A DNA stretch of 46,699 nt from Cruorifilaria tuberocauda (taxonomy: Eukaryota; Nematoda; Chromadorea; Rhabditida; Onchocercidae): NCBI GenBank assembly GCA_013365365.1, contig JABVXU010000432.1:1-46699 (forward strand), in the 5' to 3' direction. The notes beneath the pieces were generated by a model. The model searched no databases. It was not told the origin of the DNA and worked only from the letters and a program-made list of their open reading frames with translations. The position numbers and the translations under genes are program-made. The stretch's first letter is position 1, and every line of letters starts with the position of its first letter. Positions 1 to 11,859 of the stretch are shown one piece after another.

Positions 1-2509
1 GAATTAATTCTTTGAACTTAATGGAAGAAATCCGGACTTTTTCCATTATTTTCATATCATTCAAAAGTTCCGTAAGCATAAAGATTTCATCTTATTCTGT
101 TAAGCTGAAGGAAAACCATTATTTTTTTTAAATTGTTGGATTGATTAAAAGATCCAAAATCTTTCTTTTTTCAAAACACCAATGGATTTTTCAATCTTTG
201 ACGTGCTTTAACTTTTTAACTCTGCTGGACCGTCTTCGTTAGATTAGCTTACACAGAAATTTTTTCGAATTCTTTTGGAAGCGAACGAATGGAATAAATG
301 AACTAAAGATCAAAATTTGATGTTGAATAGCAACTGATCTTGATATTTCAATTCGTATGAATGTTGATGAATTAAATATTTGTTAAATTTTTACATGTAC
401 TACATTGAAGGTATTCTGGTAATTCTTATTGTTTCCTTCTCTGTTTATTGTTTTGTTTCACTGCACTGTTTATTGTTTTGTTTTACTACATTTACAAAAA
501 TATGCGAGGTTAGAAAACAATATTATGGCCTTTTAATATCTATATTATATGAAAAAAATAAGATGAAATAGGAAATTCTAAGCAATGGAATCTTTAGATG
601 ATTGATCTCTAGTTATATAATTTGATAGTTCTGATTTACTGCTGTTGTATGTTTTTCGACGAATATTAGAGATAGTTTGATCATATTTCATTAAATGGGA
701 ATTTTCATCCATTCCCAGGTTAAGGTCTTGTAGAATTTTCTTACTTTTGTTTTTTTTTAGGCATAGCCGTCATTTCCTGTGAGAATTTATTTTGGCACTT
801 ATTTGTATTTATCTGATTCTTCCAAATAAAATTTTGCCTATTTAAAGTTAAACTGTACATTGGATGATCTTCCTAGTCAGCAGTGAATACAAAGAAAAAA
901 CATTTATTATATTTTTTAGTCTTATTATAATGGGTGGGAAGAAAAGAATGCTATGGCGGGATTTCTTTCGGGGATGTAGGTTAAAGAATGAAATAATGAT
1001 TGAATAGGCAGATAGATATACATGAGACAAAATTTTCTATCAAATTATAAATATTATTCTACAAAAGAGGCATGGAAAAATTTTTATCCTCATTCCAATT
1101 AATCATTTGTCGTCTAAAAAATTTTGTTTTTATAATTAACCTATTTTACTGTATAATTTCGATAATTAGAAGAACTTCAATAATTAATACATTGTTTTAA
1201 TGACATATTTTAATTTTGCATTCTTTTTAATGACATATTTAAATTTTATATCCTTTTGTATTGAACTTTTAATAGTGACATTATTAACTACTGGACAAAT
1301 GACATTGAAATGCACTGTTCATTCATTCATTTGATATTTGTATTCGTCCTTCCTCTTCCGTAAGTATAGATGATCTGTTACAGCAGATGAGAGTTAATGA
1401 AAGAAAGATCATCACTCTATAGGATATACTTTCTGCTATAATTGACAAATAAATATGTATAGTATTGAGAATAGATGAGGTGAAAGATGAAATTGTTTCG
1501 CAAGAAATATTTTAAATCATTTAAAATTATCCGTTTTGTTCGTCCTTTTGTCTTCTTTAAATTTCAGTATTATTTATGTTATTGCGTTTAGGAATTGTTT
1601 TTTACATCATTTCTTCATATTTTTTACTCATTATAAATTTTCAAATATCATTTTAGACAAAGAAGAAAGTGTAAGGTAAATGTTCATAATGAAAATTAAG
1701 AATAACAGTTATGAGTTTGTGAATTAGAAATGTTCAAATCGTATAACATTGATAAATTCAAATTATACTTTCAATTTTTTATTGTTACGAATGATAGAAA
1801 AAAATAAGAAGGAAAAAAAGACTTTTTTAAGAACTTTCTGTTACATGGATTTAGCATTTTTCAAACCTAACAATAAATTCTCTAAGTGGAAATAATAAAT
1901 ATAACAAAATTAAAAAAATATTGAACTAACAGTTAATCTTATCCATTCATTTATTTGTTAAAATCCACAAAAAAAGTAATTTTTTGTATTTAACAGCTAA
2001 TTAAATGGATTCCATTCGTCTTAAATTTTTGCCAGTTTTATTGGGGAACTTTTTCCATTTGTATTTCTATCGATATCAATTTTCGTATCGACTGATTTCT
2101 CTCTTTTTTTTAAGAAAAGAAAAAGAAATTGTAGATTTCATTTTGATATTCACTGAAATTGCAGAATAAACCATACGTGTTCTTCCCTTAAAGTTTTTTA
2201 AAATTATTATTTTATTTCTCCATTAATGTGATTATAAGAATATGCACTCATTTTTATGTAATATTTGATATTCAGTTATCTTGGAGCAGATTGTTTACTG
2301 TAATCAAGCACAGATAATGGTGCTATGTATGAGGTAATTAAAATCAATAGATTCGAATGACCTTTTGAAGATAAAATGTGACATTGAATTCGTTCCTGCT
2401 TTCATTTCGAGTTGTATATCATTCTAATATTTAATTTTTTTCTTCTCTTAATCATTTATTATTTTGTTTTTGTGCTTATTTTAACAATGAAATTAATGCC
2501 GAATTATAT
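1..2509. other. AT-rich intergenic region, no gene recognised
   Basis: No open frame here has splice signals at both ends or resembles a family I know. The short frames at 380-571 (+) and 848-1030 (-) look like chance AT-rich frames. No tRNA, rRNA or spliced-leader-like RNA was seen. It may hold upstream regulatory sequence or belong to a gene to the left of the window. Confidence 0.5.
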
Positions 2510-3275
2510 CTTATTCTTTTGAATTTAAGGTGGTCCATAAAACTTTGGAAGCAATTGGTAAGACTAGCAACGTATTTATTTAGCTCATGAGGCTCTGATA
2601 ACATGTATAATGCACTAGCGAACAAGTTTTGTAACAGGAGACGATAGTTTCGAAAATGAAAAATAAAATGATCGATATTGAAAGCAGTCAAGGACGCCTT
2701 CTTACAACAACGTGAAAAGTTCTTGAAGAAATTTAACTTGCGCCATCTTTCTGCAATTTTAGGCAAATTGAAAATGTAAAGAACTCGATGTATGATAAAC
2801 TGACCGACTGAAAAAAATTCTCTTTCAAGTGTTATTTTCTTTCATTTCATGCAGTAATAACGGATTCTTTCTGAATCGGACTGAAATGTAATCGGAAAGT
2901 GGATTATACACGACAATTGGAGACGACTAGTGGTAGAACGAGGAACAAGCTCTAAAGCATTCTTGAAATCTAAACTTGCACCAAGGAAGTTCACGGTCAT
3001 TGTTCAGTGATCCATCTGATTTAAGGGTTTTTGAATTCCAGCGAAATGACTACACCGGAGAAAATGTCCAACACATCGATTGAAATCTCGTTTAGTCGAC
3101 ACTGAACAATAACAAAAGCAATTCGTCACGACAACTCCCGATCACGCGCTGGACGATGAATGCATCAAAAGTTGAACGAATTTGCCTACGGAGTTTTGAC
3201 TTATCCACCATTTATCTGATCTCTCTACAATTGACTACCATGTTTTCAATCATTTTGATAATCTTTTTAAAAGAA
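2510..3275 (+). pseudogene. Decayed mariner-family (irritans-like) transposase
   Basis: The plus strand holds a broken transposase of the Tc1/mariner superfamily. Around 2895-2930 it reads KWIIHDNWRR after a 1-base insertion, matching the mariner K-W-I-x-Y-D-N block. About 2946-3005 reads SSKAFLKSKLAPRK, matching the following proline/lysine block. At 3121-3216 one frame gives RHDNSR, then KLNEFAYGVLTYPPF, the mariner segment leading to the last catalytic Asp. One frame over, 3230-3268 reads IDYHVFNHFDNLF. The second and third catalytic Asp codons (3130 and 3233) are about 34 codons apart, the mariner D34D spacing. The first catalytic Asp appears as Asn. Several stops and shifts rule out activity. 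The 5' part (2510-2880) is much less certain, and I found no terminal inverted repeats. Confidence 0.8.
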
Positions 3276-3744
3276 ATATTTTAAATCGGAAGATACCTTC
3301 GAAAGTTTATCAAACCTCAACATATAGGTTTTTATATTACAATAGCAAAGAAACTTACTTCTCGCTACTTCTCATGACTTAGTTATCAAGCTTTCTACCA
3401 TCATTAACAAGGATATATTTAAAACTATTTACGGTAATTTAAAGTTCATGGCACAAAGTGCAATCATTTTCGTATTAACCTACCAATTTTGATACTAAAC
3501 TTATTTTTAATTTTAAAAGATGGTTACTTGATATATTGGATGATAGTTTGTTTTGCTATCATTTATTTTCGTCCTTTTATGAGTACTTCAAAAAAGCATA
3601 GGAAAAAGTGCATGGATTTGCATATATTTAAATATTTGTTTCTTTTAAAGTTTTTTATTTTCATATTGTGCACAGTTCTTAACACTGTTTGAGGTAGTAG
3701 CAGCACATAGATATTATAGATAGATAATTCGTCTTTCCAGATTG
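3276..3744. promoter_or_regulatory. Upstream region of the PAQR3-like gene, with candidate trans-splice acceptor
   Basis: No gene is seen between the mariner remnant and the PAQR3-like start. The sequence at 3731-3740 ends in TCTTTCCAG, a good splice acceptor only 4 bases before the ATG at 3745. In a nematode this fits a spliced-leader addition site. No spliced-leader sequence is visible, so the assignment rests on position and motif only. Confidence 0.45.
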
Positions 3745-6683
3745 ATGACTAGCACTCCTGCTGTTGATAGTAAATGTGTCCCGAATTGCTGCAAACTGTT
3801 GCGGAAAACTGATTTAGAACCTTGTTTCTGGATCAACGAATATGTTCATACTGGTTATCGGCCACCATACCTGACAGCAAAGCAATATGTGAAATGGTTA
3901 GTAATAATGAAATTATTCTGTGTATAATTATGATTTTAATTAATTTAGATGAATTTTGTTAACTCTTCAAAATTGCTGAGAATTTTTGTATATGTTGTAA
4001 CTATAACTATCAATAATCATAAACACACCTTTTCATGATAATTCATTATTATTTAATTAAATTATTTGATAAATGAAATTCTGATAGCATTTGTAAGAGA
4101 AAGAATTAAAATTATTCGTAACAGGTTGTAATAAACGATATAATTTAAATCATATTTTTTGTCCAATTTTTAAATCATTTACTATCACAGCAATGTTTAA
4201 TATCACTTTAATCAGATAACAATCATTGCTGTTCAATACACTGATAACTTATCACGAAAAAAGAAGCGATGTTAAATTGTAAAAATTTCAAAACATTTCG
4301 TTATTTTCAAACTTTTAGGATATTCCAGTGGAACAATGAAACTATTAATATATGGTCCCATCTGATCGGTTTCTTCTATTTTACGTGGCGTCAATATGTA
4401 ATAAATGTTTATTTTTTACCTGCGGCAAATGCTAATGCAAAAGATCATACCGTCGCTACAGTGTGTTTGCTTGGTTTACAGGTAACTTTAACTGTACCTC
4501 CATTTTTCTTTATTCAATTTATTTTTGTTAATTGATTATTACATTGGCTTTTAATAGATACGGAAGAATTTAGAAAGAAAATGAAATTTGTTCATAAGAA
4601 AACGGATAAAAAGTGAGAATGAAATGGAAATACCTGTTTAAGATGATAAACTACCGGATGATATTAATGATCATTAACAACTGATCTTTTCTTCTTTAAT
4701 TAGCGAGATCACGATAAATGAATTAAAATCTATTATCATCCGATGAGAAGAAAAAAATAAATGTTTATACTCTTTAAATTTTACTTTTGCGTGTACTTTC
4801 CTTTCATCTTCCGTAATTACCATTAGCAAAATTTGGTGAATCATTCAGATATGTATGCTTCTATCATCATTTTATCATATCTTCGGTTCAACAAGTGCTG
4901 AGCGAAGACGTATATTATTACGATTCGATATCTTTGGTATATCAGCAGGATTACTTAGCGTTTATTTGATTGGTATTTATACTGCATTCCTATGTTTTGA
5001 GGTTTATTTCGTTAAAAATTTTATCCCATTGTAATTGAATTTTCATGCCATATTCCATATAAATTATAGAAAGAATAATTCAAAAAATTTATTTTTAAGG
5101 AAACATGTTGCTATACCTTTTTTAATTCAAAATAACAAGTTTATAAAATTAATTTGTCCATTTTTTCAATTCTTTTTCACTTTTTTTACAAAAGATATCT
5201 TACATACAGTAACATAGAAATTTTTGTTAATATGAATATCTTTGTTTACGTTAGGACAAATGCGCATAGGTACTATAAATAATTTCATGTATATAAAATT
5301 AAATCTTTATTTGTGCAATTTTAAACTTGCGTAACTATTTCGTTCACATATTGCTATCATGAAATGTTTGGATTAATTTTAAATTAGATCCAATGATTGA
5401 ATGATAAACTGGTTTGATTAGTAGTATACGTCACTAAGCTGGTTTCTCAATATTAAGCATGCAGTTTATAATTTAATAAACAACTTATTAACGAATAATA
5501 TCGAAAAACATTCATAAGAAGAATTGAGAAATGCAAAAGAAAATAATGATACATATCGATTGCAAAAATATACAATGAAAGATATTAACAAAAAAAAAAA
5601 CAGTGATAAATAAATATTATTAGGACAAATGAGCAGTCTGTTGCTTACAGCGATGATGACAGAATTTTCCGATCTCTCAACTTTTGATATCATTTGCTGA
5701 TAAAACGATATAACCATTACATACGGTGTATCGTACGATAATCGTTTAAATTATTTTTTGTCGACTGTAATAATGAATAATTAATTTTTTCTAGTGATTT
5801 TAGTTTTAACTTTTTTTTCTCACAATTATTTGAAGGAATGGCAAAAGCATTATTTCGCTTTTTTATTTGGAATATCACTGATAGCAGCGTATTTGCCGTT
5901 AAGTAATAATATCAGTGAAATGCCGTCACTCGGTTTTCAATTCAATAGTACTAATTTGACTTATTTGATTATTGCAACATTAAGTTTTGGACCGGCATTT
6001 CATTGGATTATCTTGCATGGCGGCATTGGCAGTGAGCGTGTTAGGGTAAGTGTCAATGATTTGTGTTAGCTAGAATTTTATTGTATTCTATAGTAATTCA
6101 ACGGAATAAAATTTCCGATAAATTGAGTTGAAAATTTTCCTTACACATTTATCACCTCATCATTAGCTTATTAAAAATGACTCCAAGAAAATGTATATTT
6201 AAATGAATTTTTAGGAATGGTTACCAAAACTTCTTATTTTATATGGAACATCAGGATGTGCATTTTTGTTTTATATTTCAATGATTCCGGAAAGGTTGAA
6301 ACCGGGTAATTTCCTTTCTTTTATTACAAAGTATTACTAATGATTCGTACATGCAGTGTACAGTTAGACTATCACTGAAGTGGTTATTGAATAATGACAG
6401 GCTACAAGTGTAGTTGATCAAAGTTAATTAAAATTAAGATGCTATAATCTTGCAATCCATATTCCGATTCATCATCATCATCTTTAATTGAATCAAATTT
6501 TTAGGTATTTTTGATTTGGTAGGATGCAGCCATCAGTGGTGGCATTTATTGATTTTTATGGCAATGTCGTATTGGCAAAATACATCTCTTGATTATTTGG
6601 CATCTCATCGCTTACACGAAAACTATTGCTTAATTCATAGCAGATTATCAAATATTACTTATTCAAATCAGCTTGTTCATTAA
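3745..6683 (+). CDS. paqr-3: PAQR3-like progestin/adipoQ receptor, seven-pass membrane protein
   Basis: Exons 3745-3896, 4319-4481, 4849-5001, 5836-6045, 6215-6305 and 6505-6683 join in phase to 315 residues (human PAQR3 is 311). Family marks are NEYVHTGYRP near residue 30, NNETINIWSH near residue 55, a histidine in SSFYHIFGST near residue 113, and GCSHQWWH near residue 263. These are the conserved N-terminal motif and the His/Asp positions thought to bind zinc in the hydrolase-like core. About seven hydrophobic stretches follow a soluble N terminus. PAQR3 in mammals sits in the Golgi membrane and tethers Raf kinase; that role here is inference from family. The exon 4 start is chosen at GAAG|GAATGG because the earlier TCTAG acceptor would give an immediate stop. 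It converges with the ARMC gene downstream. Confidence 0.93.
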
Positions 6684-7816
6684 TTATATTGATGTTATAA
6701 GCGGTTTATTGCCAAGGAAGTTTAGATTAATTGCTGTTTTCATGTAAATAATATCTCTTGAAGTGTGAGAGAAATTGGTTGTTCGATTTAATCAAATCAA
6801 TTACTAGCTATGATAATAAAATTATATACTTATAGTGGCAATAAGTCAACTTGTAATATAAATTAAAGGAAGTAATAATGATTAAAGTCAAAAATTCAAA
6901 ATTCAAAATTTACGTCGATATTTGGAATATTCGTCTTCGATTATTCAAATTATTCAAACTAAATTTTACAGGAAAATCCATTGCGTTATTGTACATTACT
7001 TTTTTATTCATGCAATACCTTACAGAAATCATTTCAATTTGTCAAAAACTCCTGATGCAATTATTTCCTTTTCGTCTCTTTTACATTCATCATTTTCGCA
7101 TACATCTTTTCATATTCTTTGATGCATTTGTGGCAAGATAATTAATAAAATTTTCAAAGAGGAAAATATTAATTCTGGTAATCGTTGGATAAATTTTGTT
7201 TGAATTGAATTTTAATTACAATTTCCAATAATGTAATTATTTGCAAATTTATTTCTTTTTTGTAGTACAATAAAAACTGATGTGTTGCATTTTTTCCAAT
7301 ATGATAATTTATATACTGGTTGTGAAAAAGGAGAATAAAATGAGAGAAGTGACATACGAAGTATTTGATTCGATTTCATTCTTCCTGTGAATAATCAGAT
7401 AAGATAAGACCATAAATTAGAACATTCTGCCACTCAATTTTCCCTTTCTTCCCTTTAAATGTTATACATATATTTGCTATCAAATGAAGTGAACTTCGAA
7501 ATAGTCTTTTTTCTGTGATGCAAAATTTTAATTTTTGAAACAACACGTAATTGATGGGGAAGAAGAAGGGTATGAATCATTTGTTAGATAAAAATTTCAG
7601 AATGACAAAATTGCGTTAATACAAAGGTGTTGATCATATTCTATATTAATTAAACTTTTATAAAATATTAGTTGCAAAAGTTGTTATAAATCCAAGATGA
7701 TTACTGTCGCTGCTTTAGTGATAATTGAAATAGTTGTTTAAAGCAAAGCATTGCCGAAACTTACGAAACGACGACAGTTCTAAAGTTCGGATTATAAGAG
7801 TGGTACAGAACAGGAA
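6684..7816. other. Convergent intergenic region (3' UTRs)
   Basis: This stretch lies between the stop codons of two converging genes and should contain both 3' UTRs. AATAAA-type signals occur near 6816 and 7146 for the plus-strand gene. The open frames at 6878-7141 have no splice context or recognisable content. Confidence 0.5.
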
Positions 7817-10800
7817 TTATAATCGGTTAAGATTTGATAATAATGATCGCGCTTCCGGAATTTTATCCAATGTTTCAAGTAATGTTTTTGCTTTCAGTGC
7901 TGCTTCATCGTTTCCCAGCGCGATGCTATTCAAACGTTTGATCAGTTCCTGCCTACCCTGAAACAACGGAGAAACTAAATTATTTAATGATTTTTGACTG
8001 CACTATTTATTTATTGCAATTTGATGGATTCAACTTGCAGAGAAAGATTCTACTTCAGAAATTTGCAAATGAAGTGCAGTAAAGTAGTTAACAAGCTTAA
8101 TTCGAAAATTGCCATTTTGCTATTTGAAAATAATTTCTCGAGAAAATCTTTCAAGAATTTATATGGAAATATGATGATTGGAATACTGATTTACATTTAA
8201 TAATTCCTAAAATTATAATAACTTGTAGCTAATAAAAAAATCAGTTGATGTTGAAATATTTTTACCTTCGGTGCATAAATCGAGAAATAGATAGTGTAGT
8301 TTGGGTTAGCAAAAGGATCTTGATTCAGTGGTGCGATAACTTCATAAGTCAGGGACAGTGCATGTACTGCTGATGACATACATAGCAACCATGTAATTGC
8401 ACGCAATAGGATTTCCGGTTTATCCGTATCCAGAATCGACAATAAGCCTGTCACTGTCTATAATATTGTAAGCTAAAATTTTGCTTCTTATTGATTAGAT
8501 AAAACAAATGATACAAATCACCAGATATCCTGTTAGGAATATTGGATAAAATAATTCATCTTATAATTATATCGGGCAGTGTCTTTTGTGACAAATCCAA
8601 TTAATTTTACTGTTGAAGAATGCGGTCAATTAAATTGGGCGATGTTTTTTCATTGAGAGACGTAGAAGAAATTACCTTAGCAGCTAAAATATGTGGAACC
8701 ATATCCGGACAACATGACAGATTCACCAATAAACGAAGTGAATTGATGTTTGCTTCGCCTTTTTCCCAAAGTCTATAGTAAAAAAAATACATATAGGTTT
8801 AGATAAAACTAAGTTTATTAAAGTAGTGAAAATTTTTATGTTAAAAAATCAAAAACAACTTCATGTAAGTATTCACTGTTTCGAAATTTTGCATTGTATT
8901 AAAGGATTTACTTTTAGAAAAATTCAAAGACAATAAAATAAGAATAATAAACCATACCTTTTGAGGCAAATAGATATAGCTGGTAAAATGTTTTCAACTT
9001 GTGATCGTCTGATTGTATATGATAAATTAGTGAGCGCTTGAAATGCAACCGTTCGTTCCATATCCAATGATGAATTCAAGCGTTTCACAATAAGTGGAAT
9101 TGTCTGCTGTAGCATTTCGGTATTTTCCTTGCATGCAGCCATGTTTGCGATGCATTGCAATAGCATAACCTAATATTAGCATAGTTAAATAAATAACTTT
9201 TTTCTTTTTTAACAACAGTTTTCAATCAATGAATTTGGAAAAAAAATTGGAAAAAAATCCAAGCATTAAACCTTAGAGAAATTGGAAAAAAAATCCAAGC
9301 ATTAAACCTTAGAGGAATTTGGTAAAGCTGCATGATAATTTTTCATCATTGATGCCACTTTTTCGGTTATACCAAATTGGGCAAATAAATACTGTAAAAA
9401 TATAAAATTTCGGTAAAAGATTACTATCGATATCTTGAATAGATGATAAAATAAATTAATTGGTAGCGATCATGAACAATCAGCATAGATGATTTCTTTA
9501 ATAAAATCATATTTGATATTCTCCTAATCGAATTACTCCAATAAAATTTGGAGAATACGAAGAAAATTTAAACATGATTTTATTTGTTCATTGCACGATT
9601 AAATTAATGATTAACCTGATTTGCAGTATAGGCAGTAGCATTTGAAATGACAGTTAATAGAGGCAAAAGGATATCAGAGGAAATGTCAATGCATTTTAAT
9701 GCGGTACACAGATATCTTGCTTCAGATGGTGTGATCAATTTCTGAAAAGAAATTTTAAAAAAATTAAAAATAAGCAGAATTTTCAACTAATCAATTCATT
9801 TCATCACTGGAGAAATTAAGAGTAAACCTGTGTTCGATAAAGTTTATTAATTAATGATTTCAATTCATCGCTTGCTGAAAAGAAATTTGCTGATGGATTA
9901 ACCGTAATACGCCATTGGGAGGAACTACAAGAATTGCGTTCATCTTCATCCGGATCTGTTTGTGGCAAACTCTGCAAAAATAATCTTTGACTTTTTTTTA
10001 AAATATTTGAAATAAACTTGAAGTAATTGCAAAAAAGTGGGACGAAAACAGGCCGCACTTTCGTTTGCTTCATTTTATTTAAAAAAATAAAATTTTGAAA
10101 ATTAAAATATTTCCAGTTTTGTATATTTGTATTCTTCTTTATTACAATATCGTAACTATTACCATTAGCTAAAATATCTAACTGACTTCGAATAATATGA
10201 TAAAATTACCCTGCGCTGAAAGACTTCCAGTAATTTTTGTTTTTTTCTTTCTTTGATAATTATGAAATCAATTTTTTTATTTTGTGTAAAATTAGTATTG
10301 TGGATAAGAGAAATGAATGGGCAATTAATTTAACTAATTAACTTGAGCTATTCATGTTGACATTGTCTACACCTTAAATTATCATGCTTTTTTCTTTTCT
10401 TCCCTTTTCTTTAAAATGCGAATATTTTTAAAGAGAAAAATTTGTTTTAATTTTCAAATTTTTATGATAGGAAAAGTAATTTTGGGTTACAAATCACGTT
10501 TCATTTTTAGACACATTTTATTCAATTTGGCAAATAAACTTTTCGACAAAAAAAAAAACTAGTCGTGGAATTAAGTATTTAAAGTATTTAAAAGGAATTC
10601 AATGAATAACTAAATTAAGCCTCGCCATCTTTTTAACGTCTAATTATCTGCCATAGAAAATATGTCTCACTGTATTAGGAAATTTTTTCTTTAATATTTT
10701 ACATTCTCTTTTCATTTGTTACACTTCCGAAATTTTAGTAAATTAATGCGTTTAATCACAAGTAATTTCTCATTTCATATTACTACACTTTTTAAAATTT

Positions 10801-11088
10801 ATTTTCCATACAAATTAAAAAAAAGTGATATTATTCAAACTTTGCGTAGAAAATACTGCACTACTTTATTGTTATTTATACAATTAATCGATTAATAAAC
10901 AAAAACATAAATATAAGCTTTCTTAATTACAAATCAAATGAAATATATTTCATGTACAACCGATAGCTGAATTTGAAGTTATAGTATTTAGATAAAAAGA
11001 AAGGAAAAAAGGAAAAATTAAAAACCTGAAAGCTTCCAAGTCGAGGTGAAGCAATTTCAACAACGAAGGCGGACTGCTGCTGTCCCAT
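7817..11088 (-). CDS. Armadillo-repeat protein, ARMC10/ARMCX type, predicted N-myristoylated
   Basis: Eight exons on the minus strand, in coding order 11026-11088, 9828-9971, 9616-9741, 9308-9391, 8958-9169, 8676-8772, 8266-8457 and 7817-7957, join in phase to 352 residues. The short first exon starts MGQQQSAF: Gly2 with Ser6 fits the N-myristoylation consensus, suggesting membrane anchoring. The rest is helical armadillo-like sequence: LQCIANMAACKENTEML, then AFQALTNLSYTIRRSQ, then LRLLVNLSCCPDMVPHIL, the alternating Leu/Asn pattern of ARM repeats. Length and architecture fit the ARMC10/ARMCX armadillo domain. Vertebrate ARMC10 uses a membrane segment instead of a lipid, so the anchor would differ. 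The donor after ILAAK (8676) is chosen because reading on reaches a stop at 8613. Intron 1 is unusually long (about 1.05 kb). Confidence 0.85.
9244..9314. repeat. 35/36-bp tandem duplication spanning a splice donor
   Basis: Copies at 9244-9278 and 9279-9314 are identical except for one extra A in an A-run. Each contains the minus-strand sequence CTAAG|GTTTAATG. The copy at 9279-9314 supplies the donor used by the fourth exon of the ARMC gene. The other copy repeats the same donor 36 bases further on. Confidence 0.95.
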
Positions 11089-11204
11089 GTAGCAAAACAA
11101 CTCTATTGATTCCCATCAAAGAGTGATGAGGTGGTGGTGGTGAATGAGATGCATTTATAGGTTTTCAATTTCGATCCTTCCTAGACTCCCACTGGACTTA
11201 AACT

Positions 11205-11225
11205 AAGCCTAGGAAGCCTAGGCTT
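11205..11225. repeat. Direct repeat AAGCCTAGG running into palindrome AAGCCTAGGCTT
   Basis: AAGCCTAGG at 11205-11213 is followed at once by the perfect 12-bp palindrome AAGCCTAGGCTT at 11214-11225. It lies 117-137 bp upstream of the ARMC start codon in a locally GC-richer patch, so it is a candidate binding site for a dimeric factor. No factor is assigned. Confidence 0.6.
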
Positions 11226-11337
11226 TTCCATCCTTTCTCCCTGTGACAGTTATTCACTGATTTGCTTCGTTGCTATTGCAATAGCTAAAGCGATAGATTG
11301 ATTTGTCCCAAACCATCCCATTCGTGTACATGTATGC

Positions 11338-11353
11338 ATATATATATATATAT
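11338..11353. repeat. AT dinucleotide microsatellite
   Basis: An uninterrupted alternating AT run lies upstream of the ARMC gene. No function is evident. Confidence 0.9.
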
Positions 11354-11859
11354 TTCTTCTTTTTCAATTGCTTTCAGAACTCACGCACAGAAAAAAAAAG
11401 GAAAAAAGGAATTTCTGGTTTCTAATAAAAGGATTTTGTTTATCCTAAATGAAATTCAAATTTAGCTGTAAAAAGAATGAATGAATAAAAAAATTGATTA
11501 ATTGAGACGAATAAGAGAAAATGAATGATAAAACACTTCCGTTTTTATTTCGCATTTAGAAGACGACCAATCGGTAGTTTTAACCAAAATAATCTATTTA
11601 GTTATGATTATGGCCAAGTATGATTATAAAAAAAATGAGAAATTGCCACATTTGTTTCGGGTTAACTAGATAGGATGATACTGATAGAGCAAAAATGATA
11701 ACAGTATTACACAACAAAATATTTAAAGTTGAATTAATTTGTAAAATTTTCAGATCAAATTGAGTTGTAAATTTGTGTAACTTTATGATAAGAGTAGAAA
11801 ATTATTTTGCATAATTTATTGCTGCAATAAACACATATGTAGATGTATCATAATCAATT

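Larger units (their letters stand above)
11089..11859. promoter_or_regulatory. Promoter region of the ARMC gene and 3' end of the minus-strand BPI/LBP gene
   Basis: No coding sequence is seen. The region contains a CACC-repeat tract (11129-11142 on the minus strand), a direct repeat ending in a perfect palindrome (11205-11225), an AT dinucleotide run (11338-11353) and several poly-A stretches. A minus-strand AATAAA lies near 11815-11820, just after the BPI/LBP stop codon, and is a good polyadenylation signal candidate. Confidence 0.5.

Noticed and set aside
2476..2766. Minus-strand 96-codon frame as a gene
   Set aside because: No recognised similarity or splice context. The plus strand of the same stretch adjoins the mariner remnant and is better explained as its decayed 5' part.
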